From: Lacrimispora xylanisolvens
GTDB taxonomy: Bacteria; Bacillota; Clostridia; Lachnospirales; Lachnospiraceae
Direction: 5' to 3'
Assembly (NCBI RefSeq): GCF_002934545.1
Contig: NZ_PTJA01000001.1
Location: forward strand, 558,001-622,000
Length of the DNA stretch: 64,000 nucleotides
The translations under genes were made by a program, and so were the position numbers. A model generated the notes under the pieces. It was not told the DNA's origin. It made no database searches and saw only the letters and a list, made by a program, of their open reading frames with translations. Shown here one piece after another: positions 16,777-25,844 of the stretch (the stretch's first letter is position 1; every line of letters starts with the position of its first letter).

Positions 16777-19700
16777 ATGTTAAGAACAGCAGTAAAAAAG
16801 GGAAGTTATCACGATTCTGTAGTACTGATGCTTCTTACCAATCAGATCTCAACGATTCAGGGTGTAAAGAAGGCTTCTGTTATGATGGCCACACCTGCTA
16901 ACAAGGACATCTTTAAGCAGAGCGGCCTTGATACAAAAGAATTAATGGAATCTACAGCCAATGATATGGTTATCGTTGCTGACGTGGAAGATGACAGTCT
17001 TCTGGATACCATTATGAAAGAGGCAGAAGAATTCTTTAAAAAGCAGTCCGTATCAGCAGGAAACGGGAAAGAATCCCGAATTGCAAAATCATGGGATCAG
17101 GCACTGAATCAGCTGCCAGATGCCAATCTTGCGGTAATTTCCATACCAGGAGCTTACGCGGCTCTGGAGGCAGATCGTGCGCTTGATGAGGGCATGAATG
17201 TATTCATGTTCAGCGACAACGTTACCATTGAGGACGAAAAAAAATTAAAAGAGAAGGCTCATGAAAAAGGGCTTGTGGTTATGGGGCCTGATTGCGGAAC
17301 CAGTATCATTCAGGGTGTGCCTATTGCATTTACCAACAGTGTAACACCGGGAGCCATTGGAATTATAGGTGCTTCCGGAACTGGTATCCAGGAACTGACT
17401 ACTATCATAGACCGCCTTGGAGAAGGTGTAAAAAATGCCATTGGTACCGGAGGCAGGGATTTATCAACCCAGGTGGGTGGAATCACCATGATGGATATGA
17501 TTGATGCAATGGAAGACGATGATAGTGTGTCTGTCATGATTGTTATTTCCAAGCCGCCGGCAAAGGCAGTCAGGGAAAAAGTATCAGTAAGGCTCAGTGT
17601 CTGCAAAAAGCCGGTTATTACGTTATTCCTGGGAGAAAAACCAGAGTATCATGAGGAAAATTTCTATCATACCTATACCCTTGATGAAGCAGCACGTCTG
17701 GCAGTCAGCCTGGTGCGGGGAGAGACGGTAAAAGAGGGCGAAGTATCTGTGGACCGGTCTTCATTTTACCGCAGGGAAGAAAAGAAGACAATCAAGGCAT
17801 ATTATTCCGGCGGTACCCTTGCCGGAGAGGCAGCCATGCTGATCAAAGATGCACTGGATTTAAAGATCCCGCCGGAAAAAGCAGAAGGATACATGTTAAA
17901 AACCGGGGGACACATTGTGGTGGATCTTGGCGATGATGTATATACACAGGGAAAACCACACCCAATGATCGATCCGGCTAAGAGAATTGAATGTATGAAA
18001 GAAGCCATTGATGACAAATCAACAGGAGTTATTCTTCTTGATGTCATGCTGGGATATGGCTCCCATGCCGATATGGCAGGCGCTCTGCTTCCTGCAATCA
18101 GGGAGCTTGGGGATCAGGCAGAACGAGAAGGCAGAAAGGTTTTCTTTATTGCAACGGTATGCGGAACCAGAAAGGATTTCCAGGGGTATGATAAGGCGGT
18201 GAAAAAGCTGACTGATGCCGGAGTAATCGTATGCGAAACCAATAAACTGGCTGTCCGTACAGCAATTCAGGCAATCGGCCTTGACTTTGCTGAGGTGAAA
18301 AAAGAGATTCGGTCAAAGAAAGCTTCTGACACCATTCCTGGAAAGGCATCTGATAAACTGCTTCAGATGCTGGCAGAGAAACCAAGAATCATCAATATCG
18401 GACTGAAAAGCTTTTCTGAAGTTGCAAAAGAGTTTGGCTGTGAAGTGGTTCAGTACGACTGGATGCCTCCGGCAGGGGGAAATGTAGAATTAATCAAAAT
18501 CCTTAATTTCCTTAGAAACAATAAAGATCTGGACATTGATGAAGCAAACCGCAGAGTGATCATGAAAGTGGTTGCCAGTCAGCCAGTCATTACAGATAAC
18601 ACACGGGCGAAAAATGTAATTCCTGAATTAAACAATGGAAAAGTGATACTTCATGCAGGCCCGCCGGTTGCCTATAAAGACATGCCAGATCCAATGCAGG
18701 GATCCTGTGTGGGAGCCGTTCTTTTTGAAGAATGGGCTGATACCGAAGAAGATGCCAGACGACTTTTGGAATCCGGAGAAGTGAAGTTTCTGCCATGCCA
18801 CAGTGTAAGAGCAGTGGGTCCCATGGGCGGAATTACGACGGCTAACATGCCAGTATTTGTTGTGGAAAATAAGACAGACGGCAATGAAGGTTACTGCACC
18901 ATGAATGAAGGAATCGGTAAGGTACTTCGTTTTGGTGCCTACTCCGAAGAGGTTGTTAACAGACTTCGCTGGATGAGAGATGTTCTTGGACCAGTGCTGC
19001 AGACTGCGATCAAAGAACTTGGCGGAATAAATGTGAATCCTCTGGTAGCAAAAGCCATTGCGATGGGAGATGAATTCCATCAGAGAAATATTGCTGCCTC
19101 CCTGGCATTTTTAAAGGAAGTTGCACCTGTTATTACAAAAATGAAGATATCCGATCAGGATCGTTATGATGTCATTAAATTCTTATCCGATACGGACCAG
19201 TTCTTCTTAAATATCATGATGGCAACCGGCAAGTCCGTTATGGATACGGCCCGTACTGTGACCGACGGTACCATAGTGACTGCCATGTGCCGAAATGGTG
19301 TGGAATTTGGAATCCGCATTGCAGGTATGGGAGATCAGTGGTTTACAGGGCCGGTTAATACACCTCAGGGACTGTATTTCACCGGATATGACAAAGAGGA
19401 CGGCTGTCCGGATATGGGTGACAGCGCCATTACTGAGACCTTCGGAGTAGGCGGTATGGCAATGATTGCAGCTCCCGCTGTTACCAGATTTGTAGGCGCA
19501 GGCGGATATGAAGATGCTCTTCGTACCAGCACAGAGATGGCGGAGATCACCATAGACAGAAACCCCAATTTTATCATTCCCAACTGGAATTTCCAGGGAT
19601 GCACTCTTGGAATTGATGCAAGACTTGTAGTAGAAAAAGGCATTACACCGGTAATTAATACGGGAATTGCCCATAAAGTTGCAGGATATGGACAAATTGG

Positions 19701-19782
19701 AGCAGGAACCGTACACCCGCCAATGGAATGCTTTGAAAAAGCAATCACAGCATATGCAAAGAAACTGGGATATACTCAGTAG
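16777..19782 (+). CDS. allFG: Fused FdrA-YlbE protein (AllF-AllG), probable oxamate carbamoyltransferase
   Basis: A 1001-residue single reading frame that joins two proteins which are separate in E. coli. Residues ~1-525 are FdrA (AllF), with an acyl-CoA-synthetase/succinyl-CoA-synthetase-like fold (MGPDCGTSIIQG, IIGASGTGIQEL, GTGGRDLS). Residues ~530-1001 are YlbE (DUF1116, AllG), beginning near KPRIINIGLKSF and containing YDWMPPAGGN and FNTGIAHKVAGYGQIGAG-like motifs. With the DUF2877 protein (AllH) these would phosphorolyse oxalurate to oxamate and carbamoyl phosphate, which the carbamate kinase encoded 16 bp downstream uses to make ATP. No frameshift or degenerate linker is seen, so the fusion looks functional. 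Confidence 0.85.
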   Translation: MLRTAVKKGSYHDSVVLMLLTNQISTIQGVKKASVMMATPANKDIFKQSGLDTKELMESTANDMVIVADVEDDSLLDTIMKEAEEFFKKQSVSAGNGKESRIAKSWDQALNQLPDANLAVISIPGAYAALEADRALDEGMNVFMFSDNVTIEDEKKLKEKAHEKGLVVMGPDCGTSIIQGVPIAFTNSVTPGAIGIIGASGTGIQELTTIIDRLGEGVKNAIGTGGRDLSTQVGGITMMDMIDAMEDDDSVSVMIVISKPPAKAVREKVSVRLSVCKKPVITLFLGEKPEYHEENFYHTYTLDEAARLAVSLVRGETVKEGEVSVDRSSFYRREEKKTIKAYYSGGTLAGEAAMLIKDALDLKIPPEKAEGYMLKTGGHIVVDLGDDVYTQGKPHPMIDPAKRIECMKEAIDDKSTGVILLDVMLGYGSHADMAGALLPAIRELGDQAEREGRKVFFIATVCGTRKDFQGYDKAVKKLTDAGVIVCETNKLAVRTAIQAIGLDFAEVKKEIRSKKASDTIPGKASDKLLQMLAEKPRIINIGLKSFSEVAKEFGCEVVQYDWMPPAGGNVELIKILNFLRNNKDLDIDEANRRVIMKVVASQPVITDNTRAKNVIPELNNGKVILHAGPPVAYKDMPDPMQGSCVGAVLFEEWADTEEDARRLLESGEVKFLPCHSVRAVGPMGGITTANMPVFVVENKTDGNEGYCTMNEGIGKVLRFGAYSEEVVNRLRWMRDVLGPVLQTAIKELGGINVNPLVAKAIAMGDEFHQRNIAASLAFLKEVAPVITKMKISDQDRYDVIKFLSDTDQFFLNIMMATGKSVMDTARTVTDGTIVTAMCRNGVEFGIRIAGMGDQWFTGPVNTPQGLYFTGYDKEDGCPDMGDSAITETFGVGGMAMIAAPAVTRFVGAGGYEDALRTSTEMAEITIDRNPNFIIPNWNFQGCTLGIDARLVVEKGITPVINTGIAHKVAGYGQIGAGTVHPPMECFEKAITAYAKKLGYTQ

Positions 19783-19798
19783 ATTTTAGGAGAAGGTT

Positions 19799-20734
19799 GT
19801 GGAAAATAGAAAAATAGTAATTGCTCTGGGCGGAAACGCCCTGGGCAATGATATCGAAGAGCAAAAAGAAGCTGTCGCCAGGACAGCAGAGGTAATTGCA
19901 GATCTTGCACAGCAGGGACTGTCCATTATCGTCACACATGGTAACGGACCCCAGGTTGGGATGATCCAGACTGCCATGGATCACCTTACCCTGGTGCAGG
20001 AAGGCATGAAACAGGTGCCCCTTCCCACCAGCGTGGCAATGAGCCAGGGATACATAGGAATTGATTTACAGAATGCAATTAAATATGAGTTTCACAGACG
20101 AGGCATGGACAGAAAAGTTTCAACCATTCTTTCTCAGGTTGAAGTCAGTAAGGATGATGAAGCGTTTCAAAATCCGGCAAAACCCATTGGAAGATTTCTT
20201 ACAAAGGAAGAAGCGGAAAAAAATGAGGCAAAAGGGATCCGGTGTATGGAGGATGCAGGCAGAGGTTACCGCATTGTAGTTCCCTCTCCCATGCCGGTGA
20301 GAATCCGGGAACTGGAAACCATCAAAACCTTAATGAATGCAGGCCATGTAGTCATCACCTGCGGCGGCGGAGGAATTCCGGTAGTAAGCGAAGAAGGAAA
20401 GCTGACCGGTGTCAATGCAGTCATTGATAAAGATAATGTAAGCAGTCTGCTGGCTTCCCAGATTGATGCGGATTACCTGGTTATTTTAACAGCAGTGGAA
20501 AAGGTTGCGGTTAATTTTGGAAAAGAAAACCAGGAATGGTTGTCAGAGCTGAGTACAAAAGAAGCCAGAGAATACATTGCACAGGGGCAGTTTGCCAAAG
20601 GCTCCATGCTTCCTAAAATTGAAGCTGCTCTCCGGTTTGCAGAATCAGGAGAAGGCAGAAAAACATTAATCACACTGCTTGATAAAGCCGCTGACGGCAT
20701 TGCCGGGAAGACAGGAACTGTTATTCATGCTTAG
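19799..20734 (+). CDS. allK: Carbamate kinase
   Basis: A 311-residue carbamate kinase of the amino-acid kinase fold that transfers phosphate from carbamoyl phosphate to ADP, giving ATP, CO2 and ammonia. Visible motifs are IVIALGGNALG at the N-terminus, VTHGNGPQVGMI (~45), CGGGGIPVV (~190), VNAVIDKDNVSSLLA (~215) and GSMLPKIEAALRF (~265). The start is GTG at 19799, preceded by TTAGGAGAAGG. It follows the oxamate carbamoyltransferase fusion by 16 bp, which supports assignment to the allantoin pathway (E. coli YbcF/AllK) over arginine deiminase metabolism. It is the energy-yielding step of the pathway. Confidence 0.92.
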   Translation: MENRKIVIALGGNALGNDIEEQKEAVARTAEVIADLAQQGLSIIVTHGNGPQVGMIQTAMDHLTLVQEGMKQVPLPTSVAMSQGYIGIDLQNAIKYEFHRRGMDRKVSTILSQVEVSKDDEAFQNPAKPIGRFLTKEEAEKNEAKGIRCMEDAGRGYRIVVPSPMPVRIRELETIKTLMNAGHVVITCGGGGIPVVSEEGKLTGVNAVIDKDNVSSLLASQIDADYLVILTAVEKVAVNFGKENQEWLSELSTKEAREYIAQGQFAKGSMLPKIEAALRFAESGEGRKTLITLLDKAADGIAGKTGTVIHA

Positions 20735-20754
20735 TAAGAACGAGGAAATTTAAA

Positions 20755-22365
20755 ATGAATATACCAGTAAATCTATTTACATGGGCAATGGCTTTTCTGC
20801 CAATTATTGCACTCATAATCCTGATGATTCAATTTCACTGGGGTGCAACGGAGGCTGCGGCAGTTGGACTTATGATTACAGTCGTTACAGGAGTATTTCT
20901 TTTTAAGGCAGGTGTCACAGTCATTGCGGCGGAAAGTGCAAAGGGCATCTGGAATGCACTGATTATTCTCATTATTGTCTGGACAGCAATCCTTTTGTAC
21001 CAGGTGGGAGACGAAGCAAAAGCCTTTCTGGTTATCCGGGATGGAATGAGAAGGCTTTTGCCTAACGAGCTGCTTCTGGTATTTGCCATGGGCTGGGTGA
21101 TTGAAAGCTTTCTCCAGGGAATCACAGGCTTTGGGGTTCCCGTTGCAGTGGGTGCCCCGCTTTTAATCGGAATCGGTGTTCACCCAATCTGGGCAGTTAT
21201 TATCCCTCTGCTTGGACAGGCATGGGGAAATACCTTCGGAACACTGGGAGTTGCATGGGATTCCCTGGCCATGAGCGTAAATCTGGAGGCAGGCAGCAAA
21301 GAATACTTATTAACTGCATTCTGGACCGCCGTTTTTATCTGGTTCTGGAACGTTGTGGGAGGAGTTGTGGTATGCTGGTTTTACGGAAAAGGCAGGGCTG
21401 TTAAGAAAGGTCTGGCAGCCGTAATGTTAATATCCCTGATTCAGGGAGGCGGACAGCTTTTGCTGACCCAGGTTAATACAACCATTTCCTGTTTTGTCCC
21501 CTCCTGCATCTCTTTAATTGTGATCCTTCTTCTGGGAAGAACCCGGATGTACAAAGAGGAATGGAGCCTGAAAGACAGTCCAATTATGAACCGGGAATTT
21601 ACGAAGCAGGAAGGGGAAGAGCTTCCCCAGGGTATGACCCTTGTACAGGCGTTTGTTCCCTATTTTCTTCTTTCAGCGATTACTCTGATTGTTCTAACCA
21701 TAAAACCGGTACATGATCTTTTAGGAAAGTTTCAGTTTGGTTTTGCATTCCCGGAGACAGTAACCGGATACGGACATGTAAACAAAGCAAGCAGCAGCTT
21801 CTCTCCGCTGTCCCCATTTACCCATGCAAGCTTTTTCCTGCTGGTATCTTCCCTTGCCGGACTGATTTATTACAAGAAGAATGGCTGGATCAAAGAGGGA
21901 GGAACAAAGCGTGTATTTGTCAAATCGGTATCTATGACCATGCCTTCGGGAATTGCGGTAATCGGTCTGGTTATTATGTCTAAGATCATGGACGGAACGG
22001 GACAGACTGCAGTTCTGGCAGATGGAATTGCAAAAGTGCTGGGAAAAGCATATATCGCTCTGGTGCCTTTTGTGGGGCTTTTAGGCACATTTATGACTGG
22101 AAGCAACATGAGTTCCAATATTTTATTCGGAGGATTCCAGATGACCACAGCAAATCTTCTGCATGTGAATCCTGCAGCGGTTCTGGGAGCACAGTCAGCC
22201 GGAGGTTCCATCGGAAGTGCGGTCAGTCCAAGCAAAATCATACTGGGAACCACTACGGCCAATATTCTTGGAAGCGAAGGGGAAGTATTAAAAAGAATTC
22301 TTATGGTTACAGTTCCAGTAACAATTGCAATTGGGGTATTTTTGTTCTTCATGCTGGCAATTTAG
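20755..22365 (+). CDS. LctP-family permease (lactate/glycolate-type carboxylate transporter)
   Basis: A 536-residue transporter with about 12-14 membrane helices of the L-lactate permease family. Hallmarks include FLQGITGFGVPVAVGAPLL (~120-140) and the C-terminal GSNMSSNILFGGFQ and GSIGSAVSPSKIILGT stretches. Characterised members move lactate, glycolate and related 2-hydroxy acids. Here it lies inside the allantoin operon between carbamate kinase and AllC. Oxamate, the expected pathway end product, is a pyruvate/lactate-like monoanion, so export of oxamate (or glyoxylate/glycolate movement) is a reasonable inference. Import of lactate is the conservative alternative. Confidence 0.83.
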   Translation: MNIPVNLFTWAMAFLPIIALIILMIQFHWGATEAAAVGLMITVVTGVFLFKAGVTVIAAESAKGIWNALIILIIVWTAILLYQVGDEAKAFLVIRDGMRRLLPNELLLVFAMGWVIESFLQGITGFGVPVAVGAPLLIGIGVHPIWAVIIPLLGQAWGNTFGTLGVAWDSLAMSVNLEAGSKEYLLTAFWTAVFIWFWNVVGGVVVCWFYGKGRAVKKGLAAVMLISLIQGGGQLLLTQVNTTISCFVPSCISLIVILLLGRTRMYKEEWSLKDSPIMNREFTKQEGEELPQGMTLVQAFVPYFLLSAITLIVLTIKPVHDLLGKFQFGFAFPETVTGYGHVNKASSSFSPLSPFTHASFFLLVSSLAGLIYYKKNGWIKEGGTKRVFVKSVSMTMPSGIAVIGLVIMSKIMDGTGQTAVLADGIAKVLGKAYIALVPFVGLLGTFMTGSNMSSNILFGGFQMTTANLLHVNPAAVLGAQSAGGSIGSAVSPSKIILGTTTANILGSEGEVLKRILMVTVPVTIAIGVFLFFMLAI

Positions 22366-22396
22366 GAAATACATAGAAAGTGAAAGTAAATGTGAG

Positions 22397-22609
22397 ATGA
22401 AAAAGAATGATTTTTTTCGGACAAAAGAAGGGGGATTAACCATTGCCTTTCTTGCAATTATGGTTGCATTTGTTACAATAATAGTTGGACTTAATCATGC
22501 CAATAAAGTATTGTGCTTCTCTGGTTTAGTAATTATTATTGCTGCAATGCTTTATTCACCTTGTAAAAAGTATATTTACGATTGCCGGAAATACGATAAA
22601 TCAAAATAA
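22397..22609 (+). CDS. Small two-helix membrane protein, unknown function
   Basis: A 70-residue protein starting MKKNDFFRTKEGG. It has two membrane segments (about 15-36 and 43-61) and a short basic tail (CKKYIYDCRKYDKSK) with two cysteines. The frame also stays open upstream into the LctP gene, but the ATG at 22397 is the first start outside that gene. The ribosome site is weak. It lies 31 bp after LctP and 14 bp before allC, so it is co-transcribed with them. I recognise no family. An accessory subunit of the LctP-type permease is possible. Confidence 0.55.
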   Translation: MKKNDFFRTKEGGLTIAFLAIMVAFVTIIVGLNHANKVLCFSGLVIIIAAMLYSPCKKYIYDCRKYDKSK

Positions 22610-22623
22610 GCGAGGGTAAATAA

Positions 22624-23862
22624 ATGGCTGTTGCAGAAAAAACAGGCAGAATTGCCAAGGATTTGGAATGTTTAAAAAAGTTTACTGCGACTCCGGGAGA
22701 AGGATGCACCCGTCTTCCTTTTACAAAAGAGTCCAGAGATGCGGTGAATTATCTTAAAACAGTTATGGAAGAAGCCGGACTTCAGGTACAGGAAGATGCG
22801 GCAGGAAATGTATTTGGAATTCTTGAGGGGGAAGATCCTGATCTGCCCTGTGTTATGATGGGATCTCATTACGATTCCGTAGTAAATGGCGGAGATTTTG
22901 ACGGCATTGCCGGAATCGTATGTGCAATCGAAGTTGCACGGGAATTAAAGAGCAAAAACCTGACACCAAAAAGAAACTTTGTTGTTGTTGGATTTTGTGA
23001 TGAAGAGGGCATGCGGTTTGGAACCGGTTATTTTGGTTCCGGTGCAATGTTGGGAAACAGGAATGCAGAGTATTGCAGGAAATACAAAGACACCGATGGC
23101 ATTTCCATCTATGACGCCATGAAAGAATACGGTCTGGATCCTGAACGAGTGGAAGAAGCCAGATGGCCAATCGGTTCCATCGGGTATTTCCTGGAAACCC
23201 ACATTGAACAGGGACCAGTTCTTGATGCAGAAGGAATTGAGCTGGGGCTGGTGGACTGCATTGTTGGAATTCAAAGATATATGGTCACCGTACACGGAAG
23301 ATCAGACCATGCGGGAACAACTCCCATGGACATGAGAAAGGATGCGGTGGATGCAGCTTCTAAGGTTATCTCAAAAATAGCAGACTGGGCAAGAGAAAAA
23401 GCCGATGGAACCGTTGCAACAGTTGGCTATATCAATACGGTACCGGGCGGTATGAATATCGTAGCGGAAGAATGCCAGTTTACCGTTGATATCCGGTCCA
23501 GAAACAACGAACACATCAATGACATTGCGAAAAGAATCCGTGCCGCTTTAGATCGGGAAGTGAAAGCGATCGGGGGCAGTTACGAAATGGACAATAAACT
23601 TACCATTACTTCTGTGAACTTATCCAAGGAAATGCTGAAGACGATGGAAGAAAGCTGCAGAAAACATGGCTTCAGCTATGAGTATCTTCCAAGCGGAGCA
23701 GGACATGACGCACTGGAAATCGGACAGGTAATACCAACCGTAATGCTTTTTGTACCAAGCAAGGATGGAAGAAGCCATTGTCCGGTAGAATTTACGAAAT
23801 TCAGCGATTTCGCCAAAGCTTCTATTATAATGGAAGAACTTGCAATAAAACTGCTTGTATAA
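22624..23862 (+). CDS. allC: Allantoate amidohydrolase
   Basis: A 412-residue M20-family metalloenzyme of the hydantoinase/carbamoylase type that hydrolyses allantoate to (S)-ureidoglycine, CO2 and ammonia. Metal and catalytic motifs are in order: GSHYDSVVNGGDFDG (~80-95, His and the bridging Asp), CDEEGMRFGTGYFGS (~120-135), ETHIEQGPVLD (~190) and, in the dimerisation lid, HGRSDHAGTTPMDMRKDA (~220-240). GAGHDA near the C-terminus supplies the last His. It is the last gene of the allD operon. Paralogues act on N-carbamoyl amino acids, but here the context is decisive. Confidence 0.9.
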   Translation: MAVAEKTGRIAKDLECLKKFTATPGEGCTRLPFTKESRDAVNYLKTVMEEAGLQVQEDAAGNVFGILEGEDPDLPCVMMGSHYDSVVNGGDFDGIAGIVCAIEVARELKSKNLTPKRNFVVVGFCDEEGMRFGTGYFGSGAMLGNRNAEYCRKYKDTDGISIYDAMKEYGLDPERVEEARWPIGSIGYFLETHIEQGPVLDAEGIELGLVDCIVGIQRYMVTVHGRSDHAGTTPMDMRKDAVDAASKVISKIADWAREKADGTVATVGYINTVPGGMNIVAEECQFTVDIRSRNNEHINDIAKRIRAALDREVKAIGGSYEMDNKLTITSVNLSKEMLKTMEESCRKHGFSYEYLPSGAGHDALEIGQVIPTVMLFVPSKDGRSHCPVEFTKFSDFAKASIIMEELAIKLLV

Positions 23863-23906
23863 ATGAGCCGGGGGGCAATGAGACGTTTATATACAGCAGG
23901 GAATCA

Positions 23907-23933
23907 GCCGGGCAGGAAAGCCCGGCCTTTCTT
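23907..23933 (+). terminator. Terminator hairpin after allC
   Basis: GCCGGGC (23907-23913) and GCCCGGC (23920-23926) form a perfect 7-bp GC stem with a 6-base loop, followed by CTTTCTT. It closes the allD-allC operon. It also shows that the open frame upstream of the pucR start is not coding. Confidence 0.7.
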
Positions 23934-23961
23934 GCATGAACTACCAGTTACTGCTGCATTA

Positions 23962-23970
23962 TGTTATACT
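23962..23970 (+). promoter_or_regulatory. Extended -10 promoter candidate for the PucR gene
   Basis: TGTTATACT at 23962-23970 matches an extended -10 box (TGnTATAAT with one mismatch), 45 bp ahead of the start codon at 24016 and downstream of the allC terminator. No good -35 hexamer is seen at the proper distance. Confidence 0.4.
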
Positions 23971-24015
23971 GATAAAGGAGAAAAAATAATAAGAAGGGGC
24001 TGGGCAAAGAAGGAA

Positions 24016-25680
24016 ATGAAATTTACAGTAGAAGAATTTCTCAAAACGGAGAACTTGGGAAAAATGACTCTGATTTGCGGAGAGAGTGGCTTACGGAAGG
24101 AAATTAAGGGCGCGACAATCATTGAGGCACCGGATATTGTTAAGTTTATTAATGGAGGAGAACTGCTGCTGACTGGTTTATATGCATTTAACTCCTGTAC
24201 CATTGAAGAATTTAAATTCTATATTTCCGAACTTGAGAAGAAGAATGTCAGCGGACTGATTTTAAAAAAGAGAAAACTGGTGGAAGGCGTGGAAAGTAAG
24301 ATTGTCCTTCTACGGGAATACGCAGAAAACTTCGGGATTCCATTGATTGAAGTCTCTTTTGAAGTCTCGTTCCAGACCATTATGTCACTGGTCATGGAAC
24401 GGCTTTTTAATGAGGAAGTGACAAAATTAAAGTATTATAAAACCACTCATGATAATTTTATGGCGTTATCCCTTTCCAATAGCTATAAGAAGAATCCGGT
24501 AGGGGATATTCTCGATATGTTAAATAAGCTGATCCGCAATCCCATTGCTCTTTATAATCAGGATATGTCCTGTTATGCGGCGACTGGCAGCGAGGAATAT
24601 GAATTTGAATTATCCCCTAAGGCAGCTGAGTTTGATCCGGGTATTTTCTCCAATTACGAGTATACCAGGCAGGAGGGGGAGTACCCCTGTTATGTTGTCA
24701 GAATGAATTTGAATGTGGGAATACAGATGTATCTTGTTATAACGGAAAAATACGATAAATTTAATATGATGGACTGCATTGCGGTGGAAAATGCCATTGT
24801 TGCCCTTCAATATGAATTCTCAAGAAAGTTTGCCGTCTCAAAACTTGAAAAAAAGTACCAGCACGACTTATTAAACAATATTCTCAACGGAAAAGTCACC
24901 TCTGCGGATGAACTGAAAAAGAATGCCAGCCTCCTTGGTATGGACCCCAATGGACATTACCGTGTGATTGTCTTTGGAGTCACTTATGAAGGAAGCACCC
25001 AGAAGAAAATGAATGAAAAGCTTCAGCAGATCAACTGGCTGGAAGACGTGGTTAGACAGAGGCTGACTGATGTAAAAGTACATACGGATATGGACAAAGT
25101 GGTTGCCATAAAAACTGCCAATCCAAACCGGACCCAGGCCGAGTACCGCAAAGATTTAAAAGAGATGTGGAGTAAGGTTCAGGCAGGTATGGCACAGCAT
25201 AACAAAAAGCTTGTGGTAAAGGCAGGTGCAGGCAAGATCGTAGAGGGAATCATGCAGCTGGAGGGGTCATATAAGGAAGCTGCAGATGCATTTTCTTTTA
25301 TTGACATTGCAGCGGATATCTCCTATGAGGGGAACGCCTATATCATGATGTTTTCCGATCTGGGAATCTTTAAGCTCCTTTGTCAGGTCGACGATCCGGC
25401 GCTTTTAATGGAATATGTTCCGGAATCCCTTCAGAAACTGTTTAACTATAAAAAACCCCAGCAGGAAGATCTTATCATAACGCTGAAGACTTATTTAAAC
25501 TACAATCAGAATCTTTCCAAGACGGCTCAGGACTTATACGTTCACTATAAAACAGCAGCTTACCGGATTGGAAAAATTGCTAAAATAACAGGGATTGATT
25601 TTGATAATGCCAACGAAAGGCTGGCGGTAAGAATCGGTCTTGTCGTTTACAGAATGATTGAAAACTATAACAAGAAATAG
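24016..25680 (+). CDS. PucR-family transcriptional regulator of purine/allantoin catabolism
   Basis: A 554-residue regulator. The N-terminal PucR sensor domain (about 1-130, MKFTVEEFL start, INGGELLLTGLYAF) is followed by a GAF-like or linker middle part and a C-terminal PucR helix-turn-helix at about 490-545 (LSKTAQDLYVHYKTAAYRI). The family switches purine and allantoin genes on in response to pathway intermediates. The start at 24016 begins like other PucR proteins and has AAGAAGGAA before it; the frame upstream to 23863 runs through the terminator hairpin. Canonical family members have His-Arg-Asn-Thr where this has His-Tyr-Lys-Thr, in the recognition region. Confidence 0.85.
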   Translation: MKFTVEEFLKTENLGKMTLICGESGLRKEIKGATIIEAPDIVKFINGGELLLTGLYAFNSCTIEEFKFYISELEKKNVSGLILKKRKLVEGVESKIVLLREYAENFGIPLIEVSFEVSFQTIMSLVMERLFNEEVTKLKYYKTTHDNFMALSLSNSYKKNPVGDILDMLNKLIRNPIALYNQDMSCYAATGSEEYEFELSPKAAEFDPGIFSNYEYTRQEGEYPCYVVRMNLNVGIQMYLVITEKYDKFNMMDCIAVENAIVALQYEFSRKFAVSKLEKKYQHDLLNNILNGKVTSADELKKNASLLGMDPNGHYRVIVFGVTYEGSTQKKMNEKLQQINWLEDVVRQRLTDVKVHTDMDKVVAIKTANPNRTQAEYRKDLKEMWSKVQAGMAQHNKKLVVKAGAGKIVEGIMQLEGSYKEAADAFSFIDIAADISYEGNAYIMMFSDLGIFKLLCQVDDPALLMEYVPESLQKLFNYKKPQQEDLIITLKTYLNYNQNLSKTAQDLYVHYKTAAYRIGKIAKITGIDFDNANERLAVRIGLVVYRMIENYNKK

Positions 25681-25685
25681 ACTTT

Positions 25686-25726
25686 AAGCGGTTTATCCAG
25701 GTTGGATAAACCGCTTTTCCTTTTTT
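25686..25726 (+). terminator. Rho-independent terminator after the PucR gene
   Basis: A perfect 14-bp stem, AAGCGGTTTATCCA (25686-25699) with TGGATAAACCGCTT (25703-25716), has a 3-base loop and is followed by TTCC and six T. It ends the allantoin region. Confidence 0.85.
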
Positions 25727-25844
25727 GTCATCATGCTCCGATGCAAAGTGTTAATAAATTATCTATACTGGTTATGATAGAAATAATCCGGTAAGAATAA
25801 AGCGATTATTATGGGAAAAAGCGGGTCACAAAAGAAGGGAGAAG

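Noticed and set aside
23863-24015. Upstream extension of the PucR reading frame
   Set aside because: The segment contains a GC-rich terminator hairpin and an extended -10 box, and PucR proteins normally begin at the MKFTVEEFL-type start used here.
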